A program made the position numbers and the translations under genes. The notes below the pieces were generated by a model, which saw only the letters and a list, made by a program, of their open reading frames with translations, did not search any database and was not told the origin of the DNA. Shown piece by piece: positions 50,420 through 62,684 of a stretch of DNA of 64,000 nucleotides (position 1 is its first letter; each line of letters begins with the position of its first letter). Source of the stretch: Lenzites betulinus (taxonomy: Eukaryota > Basidiomycota > Agaricomycetes > Polyporales > Polyporaceae); assembly GCA_022264855.1 (NCBI GenBank), contig JABYQU010000002.1, positions 1,302,001 to 1,366,000 on the forward strand, in the 5' to 3' direction.

Positions 50420-51345
50420 TGCGAGTGGTGGGAGTGTGAGAGGGGGTGTGGTAATGCGAGAGTGGTGTGTGCGAAGAGTGGAGGCTGTTTAACTCTTTAG
50501 AAGAGCTGGTGAGGCCGAGTAGCTGAGTTGGGATGATCTGGGTGGATGGAGAACAGGCCAGATACGCACCACCTTATATACCAGCCTTCTCCCCATGCTA
50601 CGCCCCGCAGACCCCCCGCGCGCCCCTCCTGCGCTCGACGCAAGTCGGAACACATCGAACCGTCTCGCACAGACCAGCCCGCAATGGACCGCGGCGCGAC
50701 ATAGCGTGACAGTCGCCTGTCCCGCGAAAGGCAAGGCGCGGCGATGGACACAGAGTCTGGCCGGCCGTGGCGGCACAGGCGTTGCAGATAGAATGGCCCA
50801 GTCGCGGTCACGTGCGGGCCATAGGCGTTCTGGCCGAAAAAGGCTCGCCTGGAACGCCGCACCGCCGCCCACAAGCTCAAACAACATCGTGCGACTTTCG
50901 CTCCCGGCCTTTCGACACCCTTCGCCGCATATGGGCCTCGTAGAGTCTACTGGGCCTGGACGGCGCGGTTGCTGATATGACGCACCAGTTTAATTGACCC
51001 CGCATTTCCGAGCCGCCACGCGCCAGTCAGACGTTCTTGATTATCCCGGCTCTTTCCCCGAGGCTGCGCATCCAGGTAAAGTCGATTTGGGCCTGGACCT
51101 ATCGTTTATCGGTGCGATTCCGAACGCCGAGGTGAGGAGTAATTGTACCTCTAGCACGTCTCAATTGATTTGTAACTCACAGCTGAGGGCGCCCGTGACG
51201 CCGGGCCATGCACATCGCAGATCGTACTCGTCTTCCGAACGTTCGGCGGATGCCTCACTTCCTAGAGCTTACACATGTAACCCCGACCTACTGCAGCGCC
51301 ATCATCCCGACAACATACGAAAAAATACAACGATAACAACTAGTC
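50420..51345. other. Intergenic
   Basis: About 925 bp of 5' region for the small membrane protein and 3' region for the TBC gene. No gene is supported; the ORFs at 50595 and 50994 look random. Confidence 0.45.
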
Positions 51346-53687
51346 CTACAAGTCCGGCAGTTCTCGCTCAATCAGCCTCTTCCACGTACTCTCGCGCCAC
51401 CACTCGTCCATGCTGTCGATGCGCTCCCAGAGGTTCTCCTCATCGACGCCGTACATCTCGTACTTGCCGTTGTTAAGCGGCCGTCCTTCGCGTTTCGCGG
51501 CCTCCAATGCTGCTTTATTCTCTCCCCTAATCGGGCGGTTTTAAGCTCAAGCGCCGGGAGGTGAGTATGTAGAAGCCGAGAGTACGTACCTCAGAAGCTC
51601 CAGGAGCTCCTTCTTGTCCGGAAAGAATAGCCGTGGCTCCAGAACACCCAAGATCGCGAGCGCCGCACGATACAGGAAGGCGTCCCCCTCCAGCATGACC
51701 ACGTCCCAGACGCGCGCGCATGCTTCGAAAGGTAGGTGGTCCAGGAACAGCGGCACAAGCCAGTCTGGCAGGTATGCCGCAGGCGATACGTGGTGCTGCT
51801 TGAAGTTGAAGTAGACTAATAGCTTGGCGTTAGTAATGCCAGCGCGCTGTTACGGCATTGGACGTACTTTTAGGCATCCCATCGGCTAGGAGGGTATCGA
51901 ATATCCTGACGGACGTCAGATGATGTCCTGATACATGTTGGAGGAGCAATCACCTGTAGTATGCTTCTACCTAGTCGTCTGCATGTTAGCTCCCGGGAGG
52001 TTGAAAGAAGAAGAGGCCGCTCACATCATCCCTCGAGGACATGCCGCCGTAGAACGACCGTAGGCAATGCCGTTCTAGCAAGTTTCGGAGCACAACAAAC
52101 CCCTGCGCCGCAGGCATGTTCAGGAGCATCATCGCCGCGATCTTCGCTATTCCCACTACGTATCCGAGGCCCTCGTCTGAGCGTGCTACAACCCACGCAC
52201 ACAGCATATCTCGTAGGTCTTGGTACATAGGGCCCCTTTCGGGGTTGAACAAGTGAATGGAAGGGAGCGTTGTCCGTATGTCTTCCTCAAGCAAACTTAA
52301 TACCGTTGTGGGAAACGAGCCTGATGCCAGTGCTCTCTTCGCTCGGGCAGAGCACGTTTTGTACGAGTCTATTTGATAGCATATAAGCACACTTCTCTTT
52401 CTGTAGTCACCGGCTGACCTTTGCTGAGCGCGAGCGCGTTGCCTACTGCGGCCTGCCACAGGGGCGCGCGAAGCTTGGTGGGTATTCCCTCCCACCACAG
52501 TCTTCGTAGCGCTGAGTTCCGATTCACGACGGTCCAGTCTGGGATGATCTCGCGCTCCCAAATCTCGATCGACTCTTCCAGCCGCCGCTCGCGAGCAAGG
52601 CGTCTTTCCTGCAACGCTCTGCGCCGCTTCTCCTCTGTACGCGGAATAAAGCGCATATATGCGTGTATATGCGGAGCAGCAGTGATATGATTATGCGAGA
52701 CATACTACGTCAATGAATGTTCATTCGAAGGGCGAGGAGGCCGATGCGCATAAATGACTGACCGGCGGCGCGACTATGCTTCATCATCTCCTCCCAATCA
52801 TGCTGATGTTTCCTGTCCTCGGTCCGCGGTTTGGGCGGGAGGTACGGCGGGCGCGTCTTGCTGATGACTTTGTCGAGCATGCTCGGCCCGACGGAGCGCG
52901 TGATTCGGTGCCGTTTCGGTGGTGGTGGGTCCGCGAACTTGGGTGTAGTGGGCGTAGGAAGAGACGACGATGTAGGTAGAGGCGCGGGAGACGGAATAGA
53001 GAGCGCGGAGGTGGAAGCGGCGCCGGCGTTCGCTAGCGGGACGTTCACGGGCGTGGGCGGGCCCTTGGTGCGGATGTGGTCGAGCGAGGCGGCGTACTGC
53101 GGATGGTGCATTGGATGCGCGCCATCTGAAGCGTCCGTCTCTATGGACGCTCTCACATCGGACGCGTCGTCGGGGTGCATTTCTTTCGCCACGACTTGCG
53201 ACCCGGACAGATCTATTTGGACGGCGGGGTAGTCCGAGACAATCTCCTCGGGGTCTTCATGCTGCAGCGGCGGCGGGAGTTGATTGTCGGACAGGGACAC
53301 AGAAGAGAACTCAGATGAGAGAGGCACGTCGTACAGGGAGTCTTGGTGCGATGAGGATTGTGACTGTATGCGCGACGGCGGTGAATGCGCAAGAGACGGC
53401 GGAGAGTCCTGGTCGGCGTCGATATCGAACGTAGAGACGGACGCGTCCGCATCGACGGAGAAGCCGATTTTCGTGACAATATCATCGAGGCCCCCTGCGT
53501 CGGTCTGCCAGGTTTCCGCAGCTTTCATTCTCTTCGCGAGCTCCTGGCGGATCGCGGCTGGACTGAACTCGGGCACGTCCATGTCTTCGTTGTCCGAGAA
53601 CGCATCGTCGAGAGAGAAGCCGTCCGGCAGGCTCGTCCTGGGCGCGGCGTCGCGCGGGGAGTCCTCGTCGTCCGAGCGATGGTCCAT
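51346..53687 (-). CDS. TBC-domain Rab GTPase-activating protein (TBC1D12/14-like)
   Basis: Stimulates GTP hydrolysis by Rab GTPases in membrane traffic. Exon 1 (53687-52763) encodes about 308 acidic, Ser/Pro-rich residues. A basic helix follows (EEKRRRALQERRLARERRLE), then the TBC domain: WWEGIPTKLRAPLWQAAVGN, SLLEEDIRTTLPSI, LCAWVVARSDEGLGYVVGIA, VEAYYRIFDTLLADGMPKVY and LPDWLVPLFLDHLPFEACAR. It ends RLIERELPDL. One exon is only 17 nt (51954-51970). Neither the canonical Arg-finger IxxDxxR nor the YxQ glutamine finger is obvious in its usual form, as reported for the TBC1D12/14 group. About 640 residues. Confidence 0.9.
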
Positions 53688-53896
53688 GACGAGAAAGCGG
53701 TGGTGAGAGGTAAAGTTAGCGTTACGGTGTGGTCCGCGACCGCCTGGAAGCGCTGCAGGGTCTGCGCAGTGCGCGCCTTGATTGGGACGCGCTCCGGCTG
53801 CCTTTAGCGCCGTCGGCCCGCCCTGGTGGCGCATGCACAAAGTTGAAGGAACGCGTCCCGCTCGGCGGCTTTCTCTCGTTCATCGTCGAAGGCATC
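53688..53896. promoter_or_regulatory. Divergent promoter, TBC gene / HIU hydrolase
   Basis: Only 209 bp separate the two start codons, so regulatory sequence must be shared or very compact. Confidence 0.55.
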
Positions 53897-54448
53897 ATGT
53901 CTAAATCACCGGTAACATGCCACGGTACGTGGGCACCTACCAGTAGAAGTGCGCGATAAACAAACGCCGCTCGATCCAGTATTGGACTCCTCCATCGGTA
54001 AACCCGCGGCGGGTGTCCCGGTGCAGTTACAGCAACTGCGCTCAGCGGATGACCCAACATCCGGCTTCGTTACTTTGGCAGAAGGGTGGGCCGATGTGGT
54101 TTTAATATTCCAGACATACGCATTGAGATAAACGCAGTGTGACCGACTACGACGGTCGTTGTATGCAACTCTACCCCGAAGCCGCCCCAGGTCAGAAGCG
54201 CGAGGACCTGATCAAACTCCAGGCCGGAGGATTGTACAAAGTCATGTTTAAAACCAAGGACTACTTCAAGAGCACTGGTCGCACGTGTTTCTATCCCTGG
54301 GTGGAGGTAATCAACCTGTCCAAGTACATGCCGCCTCTCATACTAACTTGCTGTGTAGATCACATTTGAAATCGTTAATCCGGCAGAGCACTACCACATA
54401 CCGCTGCTCATCAGCCCATACTCGTACACGACCTACCGAGGAAGCTGA
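53897..54448 (+). CDS. 5-hydroxyisourate hydrolase (transthyretin-like)
   Basis: Converts the urate-oxidase product 5-hydroxyisourate to OHCU in purine breakdown. Four exons join to about 130 residues. The family active-site residues are visible: His in CHVLDSSIGKPA, Arg in VTDYDGRC, and the diagnostic C-terminal YRGS. [29 protein letters not shown] is split across an intron. There is no peroxisomal SKL-type end, and no other purine-degradation gene is in the window. Confidence 0.96.
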
Positions 54449-54718
54449 ATGGGAAGCGATATCTGACGAGAAATCCACATTGACGATGAGGCGGTACGAT
54501 ACCTACTGTACATGGTGCTCTAGCGATAGGCCTGTGATATACGGATGCAGCAATGAACGATGTACAATGGCGAACGAGTCTAGCGGTACAGTTACGGATC
54601 CAGAGCGGCGACCTAGATACATAGCGGATGCGCGGATAGGTGACGATGATAAAAAGACGAGAAAATCGTACAGTAAGATAGGCCATTCGGGAACGCAGCA
54701 GGACAGCGACAAAAACGT

Positions 54719-56191
54719 TCATGCGATACTCAGTCCGTTCACGCCCTCCTCGGCGCCACCTACCTCGCGTTCGCCATCACGCCGGGCACGGGTCATAGGT
54801 CGCAGTACCGGACTGGATAGCCCGATCTGAGCCCGCAGGGTCGGACTTGATAGGACACTGGCAGAGCCGAAGCTCTGCCGGTTGTTGAAGTAAGAGCTGG
54901 CGCCCTGTACCACAGGAGAGGAGGCACCGGAATGGATGCCGTTGGAGATAGGTATCGGAATGGGCATGCTCAAACGAGGCGCACCATTGCCCATGCGAAG
55001 CTGAGCGACGGAGGGAGAGACCGCTCGGCGCTTGGCCGCGGTGGGGTATGGATCGTAGCGATCGTCAACTGCGGCATTATGGTTAGCGGCGGACAAACGC
55101 ATATGGGAGAGAGCTCCACTAACTGGACATACGTTTCCTCTTGTTGCGCACTGCGCTCGTGGATGTAGGCGGAGGAGTGTATCTCCAGGACGATATGCTT
55201 GGTGAACCGACGGCCGAAGAGGGCTGCTTTGCTTGTCGTTAGTAACAACTAAACGGGTATCTTCTGCGACGACGTACCGTGTCTACGTCCATCGCGAAGC
55301 CGATTGGGCTCTCCAGCATCGACAAGTCGTCTCCGTTAACGCTTTGCGCAGGTGTTACGGGCTTCGTGGGCGCAACAGAGTCGGTGTATGCGAACAATAC
55401 CGAGTCGTCCAGCTCCTCGTCATCACTTGGCGTCGACTCTCTTTGTGTCTCCTCTTCGGCGGCGTCTTCGGGATAGCGGCCGCGGTCCGACGCCGGCCGT
55501 GGTGTACGCGGATGCATGCTGAACGACGCGAGCATGCGCTGGAACTGCGCCTCGGACTGCACCTCGTTCTCCTGCGTGTGGGACTCGGCCACAAGCCGCT
55601 GGATGTGCGGCATCTTCATCTGCAGCCGCTGTCGTGCGAAGCGTCGCATGAGGACGAGAGCGAGAAAGAATACGAGGGGGTAAGACGCACGGGTTTCGAG
55701 GGTTTGCGCTGGTGCATCCGCATGCCAGGCATATGTTCGTCTGTGCCTGAGCTCGAGCTCGAGGCGGAGGTGAGGCGCGGGGGAGTCCGTGGTCGGCTGG
55801 TCTTCATGCTCGTGTCGCTTTCTGAATCAATGGTCGGTCCGGGCAGGAGGGGCGTGGCGTGGCCCGAGTCGCTGTCCGTGGACATCTTGTCCCGATCGCT
55901 CTCAGAATCTTCCCCGGTCCCGTTTGAGCTGTGGCGGCGGGTGAAGGACGTCACCAGAGGGCTATGCTGCAGTCGGGCCTCTGCCGATGTGATCAGTCCG
56001 AGTCCGCCGACCGAGCGCGGGCCAAGGAGACTGGGGCGACGCAGACGCAGCATAAAGGGGCTCAAGTCATCTGAGGCAGAAGGTGGAAGCGTAGTCGATG
56101 GGGAGGAAGGCAGAGCGAAGTCGGACGAAGATGTGGGTAGAGAGGGTCGAGTAGAGATAGACATGGAGCTACGCTCAGGTTGGTTATGCAT
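54719..56191 (-). CDS. Ser/Pro-rich nuclear protein of unknown function
   Basis: Four exons. Starting at MHNQPERSSMSISTRPSL, it is mostly Ser/Thr/Pro low complexity. A predicted helix (MKMPHIQRLVAESHTQENEV) and an acidic block (DDEELDDSVLFAYTDS) follow. The conserved-looking core is QPSSAVGSPSISSWRYTPPP and NKRKLDDRYDPYP, then KRRAVSPSVAQLR, with KRK/KRR basic clusters fitting a bipartite nuclear signal. It ends GVNGLSIA. I have seen the DPYP..KRRAVSPS type of motif in fungal hypothetical proteins but know no function. The splice sites chosen keep this motif in frame. Confidence 0.65.
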
Positions 56192-56476
56192 TGTGGTTTT
56201 AAATTGGATATGTGAGGACTTCAGGGGCAGAGGTTGGCAGAAGTTGCATGGAGGCAAGGTTCACGAACGATGTAGCTGGAAAGCAGGTAGATGTGGCTAA
56301 GTTCAGGGAGGGCCGATAGACTCTGTTCAGCGCTCGTCACTAGGCCTTTTACAGCATCACAATGGGCGCTCCTTTGGGCGTCACATAACTTTCCACGATG
56401 ATCATTAAATGTTGTTATACTACCATCTCATGGTTTCGACTGTATATATCAAAAAGGCAGCAACAATCAAGTAAAT

Positions 56477-57218
56477 CTACAAGGCACGGATGAGGGAGAC
56501 CGCAGTGGCAGTCGCAGTCCCAATCAAACCTATTTTCGTATGTCAGCGCTATGTCACTTCTGCGCGAATATGGGCGGTGAATTGCTCACCGAAAGTAGAG
56601 AGGATGCCCGCGTAAGCGATGTATCCGGCGTTGCGCTGTGAACAGGATGAGCATACACGTTCGAAGACGATAACAGACAGCGTCATCGCTGACCTTGACG
56701 GGGTCACCAGTGCTGTATCCAATCGTGTAGAAGATGCGGGACACCACATAAACACCACACATCGTAGCCGCGGCCACGGGGTACTGCAAGCCGGCAATCA
56801 GGGTCGAGGAGACAACGATGGGGATCGACTCCAGGGTATTTTGGTGCGCGCCTGAAAGGGTGTGAGATATATTTCAGAAAGTGATCTGACAATCTCCTTA
56901 CGTTGCGTGCAGTTGAAGACTTGTGCCTCTTTCTTGGCTGCTGCCTCGGCTTGCTCAGCGTAGACTGCAAAGGGGATCAGTTTTAGCGTTTTCCAGGCTG
57001 CAATATGAAGACATACCCTGAGGGTAGGCAATTCCGGCGCGTTTGCGTGCCCCGCCGACGCGCATAGACTGCCAGAACAGGAGGTAAAAGGTTGAAACCA
57101 CCGCTGCCGCGGGGTAAGCAAACCTAAAGACGATATGTGAGCAACTCGAAAAACAGGCTGCGGTCTCTGGCGCGTACTCTTTAGGGAGGACGATGCCAGT
57201 GATGGTTGTGGCGGCCAT
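56477..57218 (-). CDS. MAPEG protein, microsomal glutathione S-transferase 3-like
   Basis: Small four-helix membrane enzyme that uses glutathione on lipophilic substrates or lipid peroxides. Spliced exons give about 155 residues. It begins MAATTITGIVLPKEF, then the first helix (YPAAAVVSTFYLLFWQ). The family signature follows (QVFNCTQRAHQNTLESIPI, as in MGST3/FLAP/LTC4S), then helices 2-3 and the end TATAVSLIRAL. An alternative start 9 bp upstream (57227) would add MNA. A TATAAA at about 57308-57313 lies 90 bp upstream. Confidence 0.93.
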
Positions 57219-58192
57219 TGCGTTCAAGGTTGGAAAGGTGCGTGGGGGAAGGAGGGGGAGATTATAGACGGGGTGTGTGAAGAGAAGCAGGTCGAATACC
57301 CGCGGTCTTTATACACGCCGCGCCCGGGCCAGGAACTGCGGCCGTGACCTGCGTCGAAGTACGCGTCAGCACACGGGCCGATCGTCTGGTATATCGGAAT
57401 TGTTGCCACAACCGACTCCGAGATCATCGCAGTGACACGTACCTCAATCGACGACACCAGGTGGGCGCACACTAGCCCATGTGAGAGCGAGCAGACCACT
57501 CCCGTCGCCCTAGGTTGGAGTCGCGACATTGACGGGAAGCATGTCCGTTGCTATAGGGAGGATAGCGGGCAGGGTTCTGTACGTTGCGGTAACCTTCGTC
57601 AAGGTTCGAGGGCACCTGAACGGATCGAGGCCACGTATGATCGCATACATGATACCTTGTGTCGATCCCCACGGCGACAATGTTCCCCGCATCCCGAACC
57701 CCTCTCCGTCTCGCTCGGCCTTTCCCGACGCCGGGAATCCACGCATTGCGATGTCCATTCATTAGACAGCGGCCAGCGAGCTGCGTGCACTGTTTCAGTG
57801 CTTTCTAATCCATTCAGAACGCCGAACTCGAGATTCTATACACGCGGGCATTTGGAAGACAGCTTATACAAGAAACCGTACCACTCATACGAGCTTTGGG
57901 GCGCTCGAGAACTGTATATCATTGACAGTACGCTGTCCATGTCAGGGCTCAGTCAGCCGTAACACACAAAGCCGCGCGTTGCAAGCCGAACATAGACGTC
58001 ACCGGCACTCGCAAAGAGCGGGCTTAAGGCCACTGGCGTTGAATTCAAGTCCGTTTTATTCGGAACACACGCTCGATCCTGCACCACGTGGCTCAAGGCA
58101 CGCGCGTCTCTCTAAAATTTGGGTAAGCGCCCATAAACCGATAGCCTGCCGGCTCTGCATTCATCTCTACTTCCAGTGCTCGCTGTTTCACC
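57219..58192. other. Divergent intergenic region
   Basis: About 970 bp between MGST3-like (-) and RRB1 (+). No gene is supported; several overlapping short ORFs in all frames look random. Confidence 0.5.
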
Positions 58193-59912
58193 ATGTCTAA
58201 ACGCTCGGCCACAGAAATTCAGGCTTCATCGGAAAGCCAGGGGGAATCCCGAAAGGCGCAAAGGGGGGAGTTTGGACTACACAAGACGGCGCCGGAAGAT
58301 GGGATGGGCGACTTTGAGGACGCTTGGGAGGATGAGCTTGAGAGCGATGAGGAAGTGGTAGATGCTGAAGCGAGTAAGGGCGAAGACGGTGGGTGAATGC
58401 TTTCCGACCCGTGCGTTAATACCTGTGCTGAACCATTGAAAAGGCATGGACGTGGACGATGATGTTATGCCTCCGATCGAGGAGTCCGATGAGCAGCCCG
58501 CCGCGCCGGAAGCCTTTATTCCAGGCGTGCACCATCTAGAGAAGGATGAGATCCTCGAACCAGACGATGGCGTGTATGTCATGCGGCATAACATGAGCGT
58601 GGACTGGCCATGTCTTTCTTTCGATATCCTCCGAGACAACCTCGGCGACCAGAGGCAAAGGTTTCCCGCCACCGCTTTTCTAGTGTCCGGGACGCAGGCG
58701 GATGTCCCGAAAAACAACGCGATCTCCGTGTACAAGATGAGCTCTTTACAACGGACACAAAAGCATGAAGGTACGCGCATAAATTCGCCATGTCTATAAC
58801 CCACTAAAGCAGTGGCTCACACACAGATTCCGATGATGAGGACGAGGACGAAGATGAGGATGCACTGGACGAGGACCCCCTCCTTGAATATCGCTCCGTA
58901 CCACACCTTGGCGCCGTGAACCGCATCCGCGCCCAGCCACTCCCCGCAGACTCCCCACTACCACCAGTCTCCCAACCCTACTTCGTCGCGAGCTGGTCAG
59001 AAACAGGCAAGGTGCACATATTCGACGTGCGGCCGCTCATCGAAGCCCTCGACGTCCCCGGGTACACGATCGACAAAGCGCGCACGCACAAGCCCGCGTT
59101 CACCATCAACTCGCACGGGCAGGCAGAGGGCTTCGCGATGGACTGGGCGTCGTCCGGCGGCGCGAACCCGTCCGCGCTGCGCCTGCTCACGGGCGACGTG
59201 GACTCGAAGATCTACCTCACGACGACGACGCCGTCCGGGTTCAACGCGCTCACGCAGGCGTTCCGGACACACTCGGACAGCGTCGAGGACCTGCAGTGGA
59301 GCCCCGCGGAGCCGACCGTGTTCGCGTCGTGCTCCGCGGACCAGAGCGTGCAGATCTGGGACGTGCGCGCGAAGGGCAGGCGGAGCGTGGCGGGCATCGA
59401 TCGTGCGCACCGCGCCGACGTCAATGTCATCAGCTGGAACCGCTCGACGTCGTATCTCCTGCTTAGCGGCGGCGATGAGGGTGGGATCAAGGTGTGGGAT
59501 CTGCGGAATGTCAAGAAGAGCGGGTAAGTTCTGTCTTGCTACCCTCATGCATTGTAATTGCTCATTTTCGTTTAGTGTCATTGCGCCTGATCCCGCCCCG
59601 GTCGCTGCGTTCAACTGGCACACCGCGCCCATCACCTCCATCGAGTGGCATCCTACAGAAGACTCCATCTTCGCTGCGTCCGGCGCCGACGACCAGGTCA
59701 CCCTCTGGGATCTCGCGGTCGAGCAAGACGACGAGGAGACCGGCACAATGGAAGCGACGCCGCAAGGAGGTCGCAACGTTCCTCCACAGTTACTCTTCGT
59801 GCATCAGGGCCAGAAGGACATCAAGGAGGTGCACTGGCATCCACAGATACCGGGCATGGTCGTCAGCACCGCGCTCGACGGCTTCAACCTTTTCAAAACG
59901 ATCTCTGTATGA
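58193..59912 (+). CDS. RRB1: Glutamate-rich WD40 ribosome-assembly protein (RRB1/GRWD1)
   Basis: Nucleolar chaperone of ribosomal protein L3 in early 60S assembly. Exons 58193-58388, 58444-58770, 58827-59523 and 59576-59912 give 518 residues. An acidic N-terminal region leads to the CAF1C/H4-binding-like segment [40 protein letters not shown] and an Asp/Glu run follow. WD repeats come next: [39 protein letters not shown] and [19 protein letters not shown]. It ends [15 protein letters not shown]. All joins are GT..AG. Confidence 0.96.
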
Positions 59913-60205
59913 TCGATCGCCAACCAGGGTAGCCCCGGTAGCGGCGGCGGCGTGGCTGATGTGGAGTAGCAGTATTCTCGGTGAACTATTCACCTGTTGT
60001 AGCATGGCTATATAGGCCGTTGTTTGATGTGCAGCATAGGATTTGGATATAAAGTAGCCATTATTCATACACATGCTTGAGGTCGGGTGGCATAGGTCTA
60101 CAACGTGCATATCGTAATGTATGTGAAAGAAGTCCTGTTGCGAATCCATTGGTAGACACGTCCGGGGCTAAGTCTATGGGGGCTCTGCAAGGGCGCGGGG
60201 ATCGC

Positions 60206-61528
60206 TCAGTACATGGTACTAGCATTGTTACCCTTCGGAGTGCGAATCTGGCGAACATAGCGGTGTTAAGAAACAAGTGATGTGAAGTGGAGGGAAATCT
60301 TACCTTCTCGATATTCTTATGGAGCATATCGGTGAGAACCGCGTATATGCTGCGCAAGTCGTAAAGATTCTGACGTGCAATGTACAGTTGCTTCTCATCA
60401 TGCTCTTTCAGCGCGAGCTGTTGAAATATGTCAGCACATTTGGGAAGTGTTTGGGCGCAAGGGATGCTTACCACATAATCCTCGAGATGAGGGTACTTCA
60501 TGATCTTCGAGCAAATCTTACCGCGCGTGAGGTAATCCTGCCGGGCCGCATCACGAAGGTTGTATGCGCTCTCCTGAGAGCGGTGAATCTCAGACAGCAC
60601 GTCTGAGAGGCGGGGTTAGTAAGGGATACTATGTCCTCTTCGCCTGACTGCCCACCTTCCTGAATCTGAACGCCTGAGGAGAAGGTTAGTGAGGCATCAT
60701 CACCAGGAGAGGGTGCTACCACAAACCGAAGTTATCTCCACTGAAGTCAAAAGGTAAGAGGCTTGTGTACGGAATCAATACATGGACACGTACTCTTCAA
60801 TTCTATAGGATTATTGTTAGTCTAACGCGAAACTCACACGATGTGGGGAGTTGGAATACCTACCTGGGCATTGAGAGATTGATCCACAGCTTGACCTTGT
60901 CCTGTAGGGAGAGTCAAAATGTGAGAAGGAAGGTTGTGAAGACGAGTGGGTTTCTTACGCAAAGCTCAGCCATAGTCTCACACTCCCGCTTGAGCTGCTC
61001 ATGCAAGGCTGCGGTATGCTTGTTCCCTATCATCTTGGCAGGGTTTTTTGCATGGCTAGCATCATTTGTGATCGAAACACCGTTGACCCCTCCTCCTGCG
61101 TCAAGCTTACGCTTCTTTGTCTCAGGCTCTGGGACAGCAGACGGCGGGGGGTACACAGTGGCATCCGTGGTCCGTGCTGCCTGAGACAGGTGAAACGGAG
61201 AGCTGGTCTGGTATGTAGACTCTATGATCTTCTGCAAGTCGCTGAATAATAATCATGAGCTGACGCCCATGCATTACGCATCAATGGATTATACACGTAC
61301 AGGATCTGGGGTAAAGTATGAGGTCACCTTGCCCTTGATACATTTCCTGCTACTCACCTTCTGGGGAAACGCCTCAAAGACCACCTTCTCCCCTTCAACG
61401 CGCACCCTTTCCCGGAATTCCTTTGAAGGAGGAGGAGGGTAAGCGCGTGAACGCTTACGACGCGCTATAATGGCGAGCAATTATTGATCAGGACCTACGT
61501 CGAGTTCATTCTTCAGCTTCTTGTCCAT
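60206..61528 (-). CDS. Proteasome activator PA28-gamma (REG-gamma)
   Basis: Heptameric 11S cap that opens the 20S proteasome without ATP. Many short exons: MDKKLKNELD, EFRERVRVEGEKVVFEAFPQK, a linker with a KKRKLD nuclear-signal-like stretch, ECETMAELC, and DKVKLWINLSMPR joined to IEDGDNFG (the family PxIEDGNNFG). The core continues VLSEIHRSQESAYNLRD, YPHLEDYVLALKEHDEKQLY and LYDLRSIYAVLTDMLHKNIEK. The end, IRTPKGNNASTMY, matches the C-terminal tail of REG-gamma. The last exon is recovered by splicing from IEK to IRTPKG. About 243 residues; human PSME3 is similar. Confidence 0.95.
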
Positions 61529-62684
61529 GGTGAGAGGCTTCGTAGACATCTTGCACGTAAACTGAATTTAGCGGCTAGAAGGTGGGTTTTCGATTCGTAT
61601 GCGGGGACCAGCTGCGGTACTGAACAAGAAGTGTTGAGAGAAAGACGCAGCCACTGGGCAGCGTATGAGAACGCGAAGCGCGTTGAAAGAGGACCCCCGC
61701 CAATACGCCGGGAGCTCATATGCGGGCGCTACCGAAAATGGGCCCGAAGGGCCCGAAAAGCTACATGCCATTCACCGAAAATAGGCCTCCGGGGGGGCTC
61801 CTTGAACTCGTACCACCACATCAACGAAATTTCCCACGCACTGTCTACCCCGCAGGACGTGTGGATAAACGATAAAAGTAAAGGTAGAAAGACAGAAGGA
61901 CATAAGGATGATGAGAGATAGCCAAGGTGGTACGTATTTGAGAATGAGACTGACTCGAGAAGTGAGTAGGCAGGTGGGGAACGAGAACAGAGCCCACCTG
62001 GAGCAGAGAGAGATGCCTGCGAAGAGAAGCAGATGCCCGCAACACACGAGGAGGAAGGGGTAGCGGATGCCCGCCATGTCGAGCAGAGGGATGCCCATGA
62101 TAGAGCGGATGCCCGTAACAGTACGGATGCCCATCTAAACTACGATGGATGCCTGCAACGAGCAGAAGGGATCGCAAGAAAACATAGGATGAAGGATGTG
62201 GCCCGAGAAGGCCGACGCCCCCGAGATCCCCGAACCGGCGCCCCGGCGCGAGCCAGCGCCCGGAACAAGCCGACGATGAGAAGATAAGGAAACGACATAA
62301 GATAAGATCGCACGAACGACAACGGGGGGGGGAGAGAGGAGGAGGGAGGATGGCAAAACCACAACCCCACCAACACCAGAGCAGGAGAGCACAGAGAACG
62401 GGGAGCAAGGACGGGGAGGGAGAGGAGATTGAAGGAGCGCCCCCAGGTAGGTGATGGTACAGGAGGGGCACATAAATGACGCCTGGGGAAGCCACTCAAC
62501 CATAGCAGACAGAAAATGGGGAAACTGAGAAAGGGAGACCAGAGGGTGAAGGACAAAGAGTGCGCGAGTATCGCAAGCGAATTGTGAGTATGGGCGTTTC
62601 TCTAGAAGGGATATATACAGGTGCTGAATGCACAGAGGGAGCGATTACCCCCACACCCATATCCACCCACACACACACAACCAA
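61529..62684. other. Purine-rich, repeat-bearing region
   Basis: From about 61860 the plus strand is dominated by A and G, with runs such as GGGGGGGG near 62320 and GAGAGAGGAGGAGGG. This differs sharply from the genes to the left. Long open frames on the minus strand here are a by-product of low stop-codon density. A TATATA at 62612-62617 sits about 70 bp before the next ATG. Confidence 0.55.
62013..62155 (+). repeat. Seven imperfect copies of a GGATGCCCG-type motif
   Basis: ATGCC cores occur at 62013, 62033, 62067, 62091, 62109, 62127 and 62149, each preceded by GG or AG and usually followed by CG/CA. Spacing is 18-34 bp. It is a degenerate tandem array in the leader of the orphan ORF. Confidence 0.7.

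Noticed and set aside
62135..62556. Minus-strand ORFs of 120-140 codons
   Set aside because: They arise because the purine-rich opposite strand lacks stop codons; they are Pro/Ser/Leu low complexity and overlap each other in two frames.
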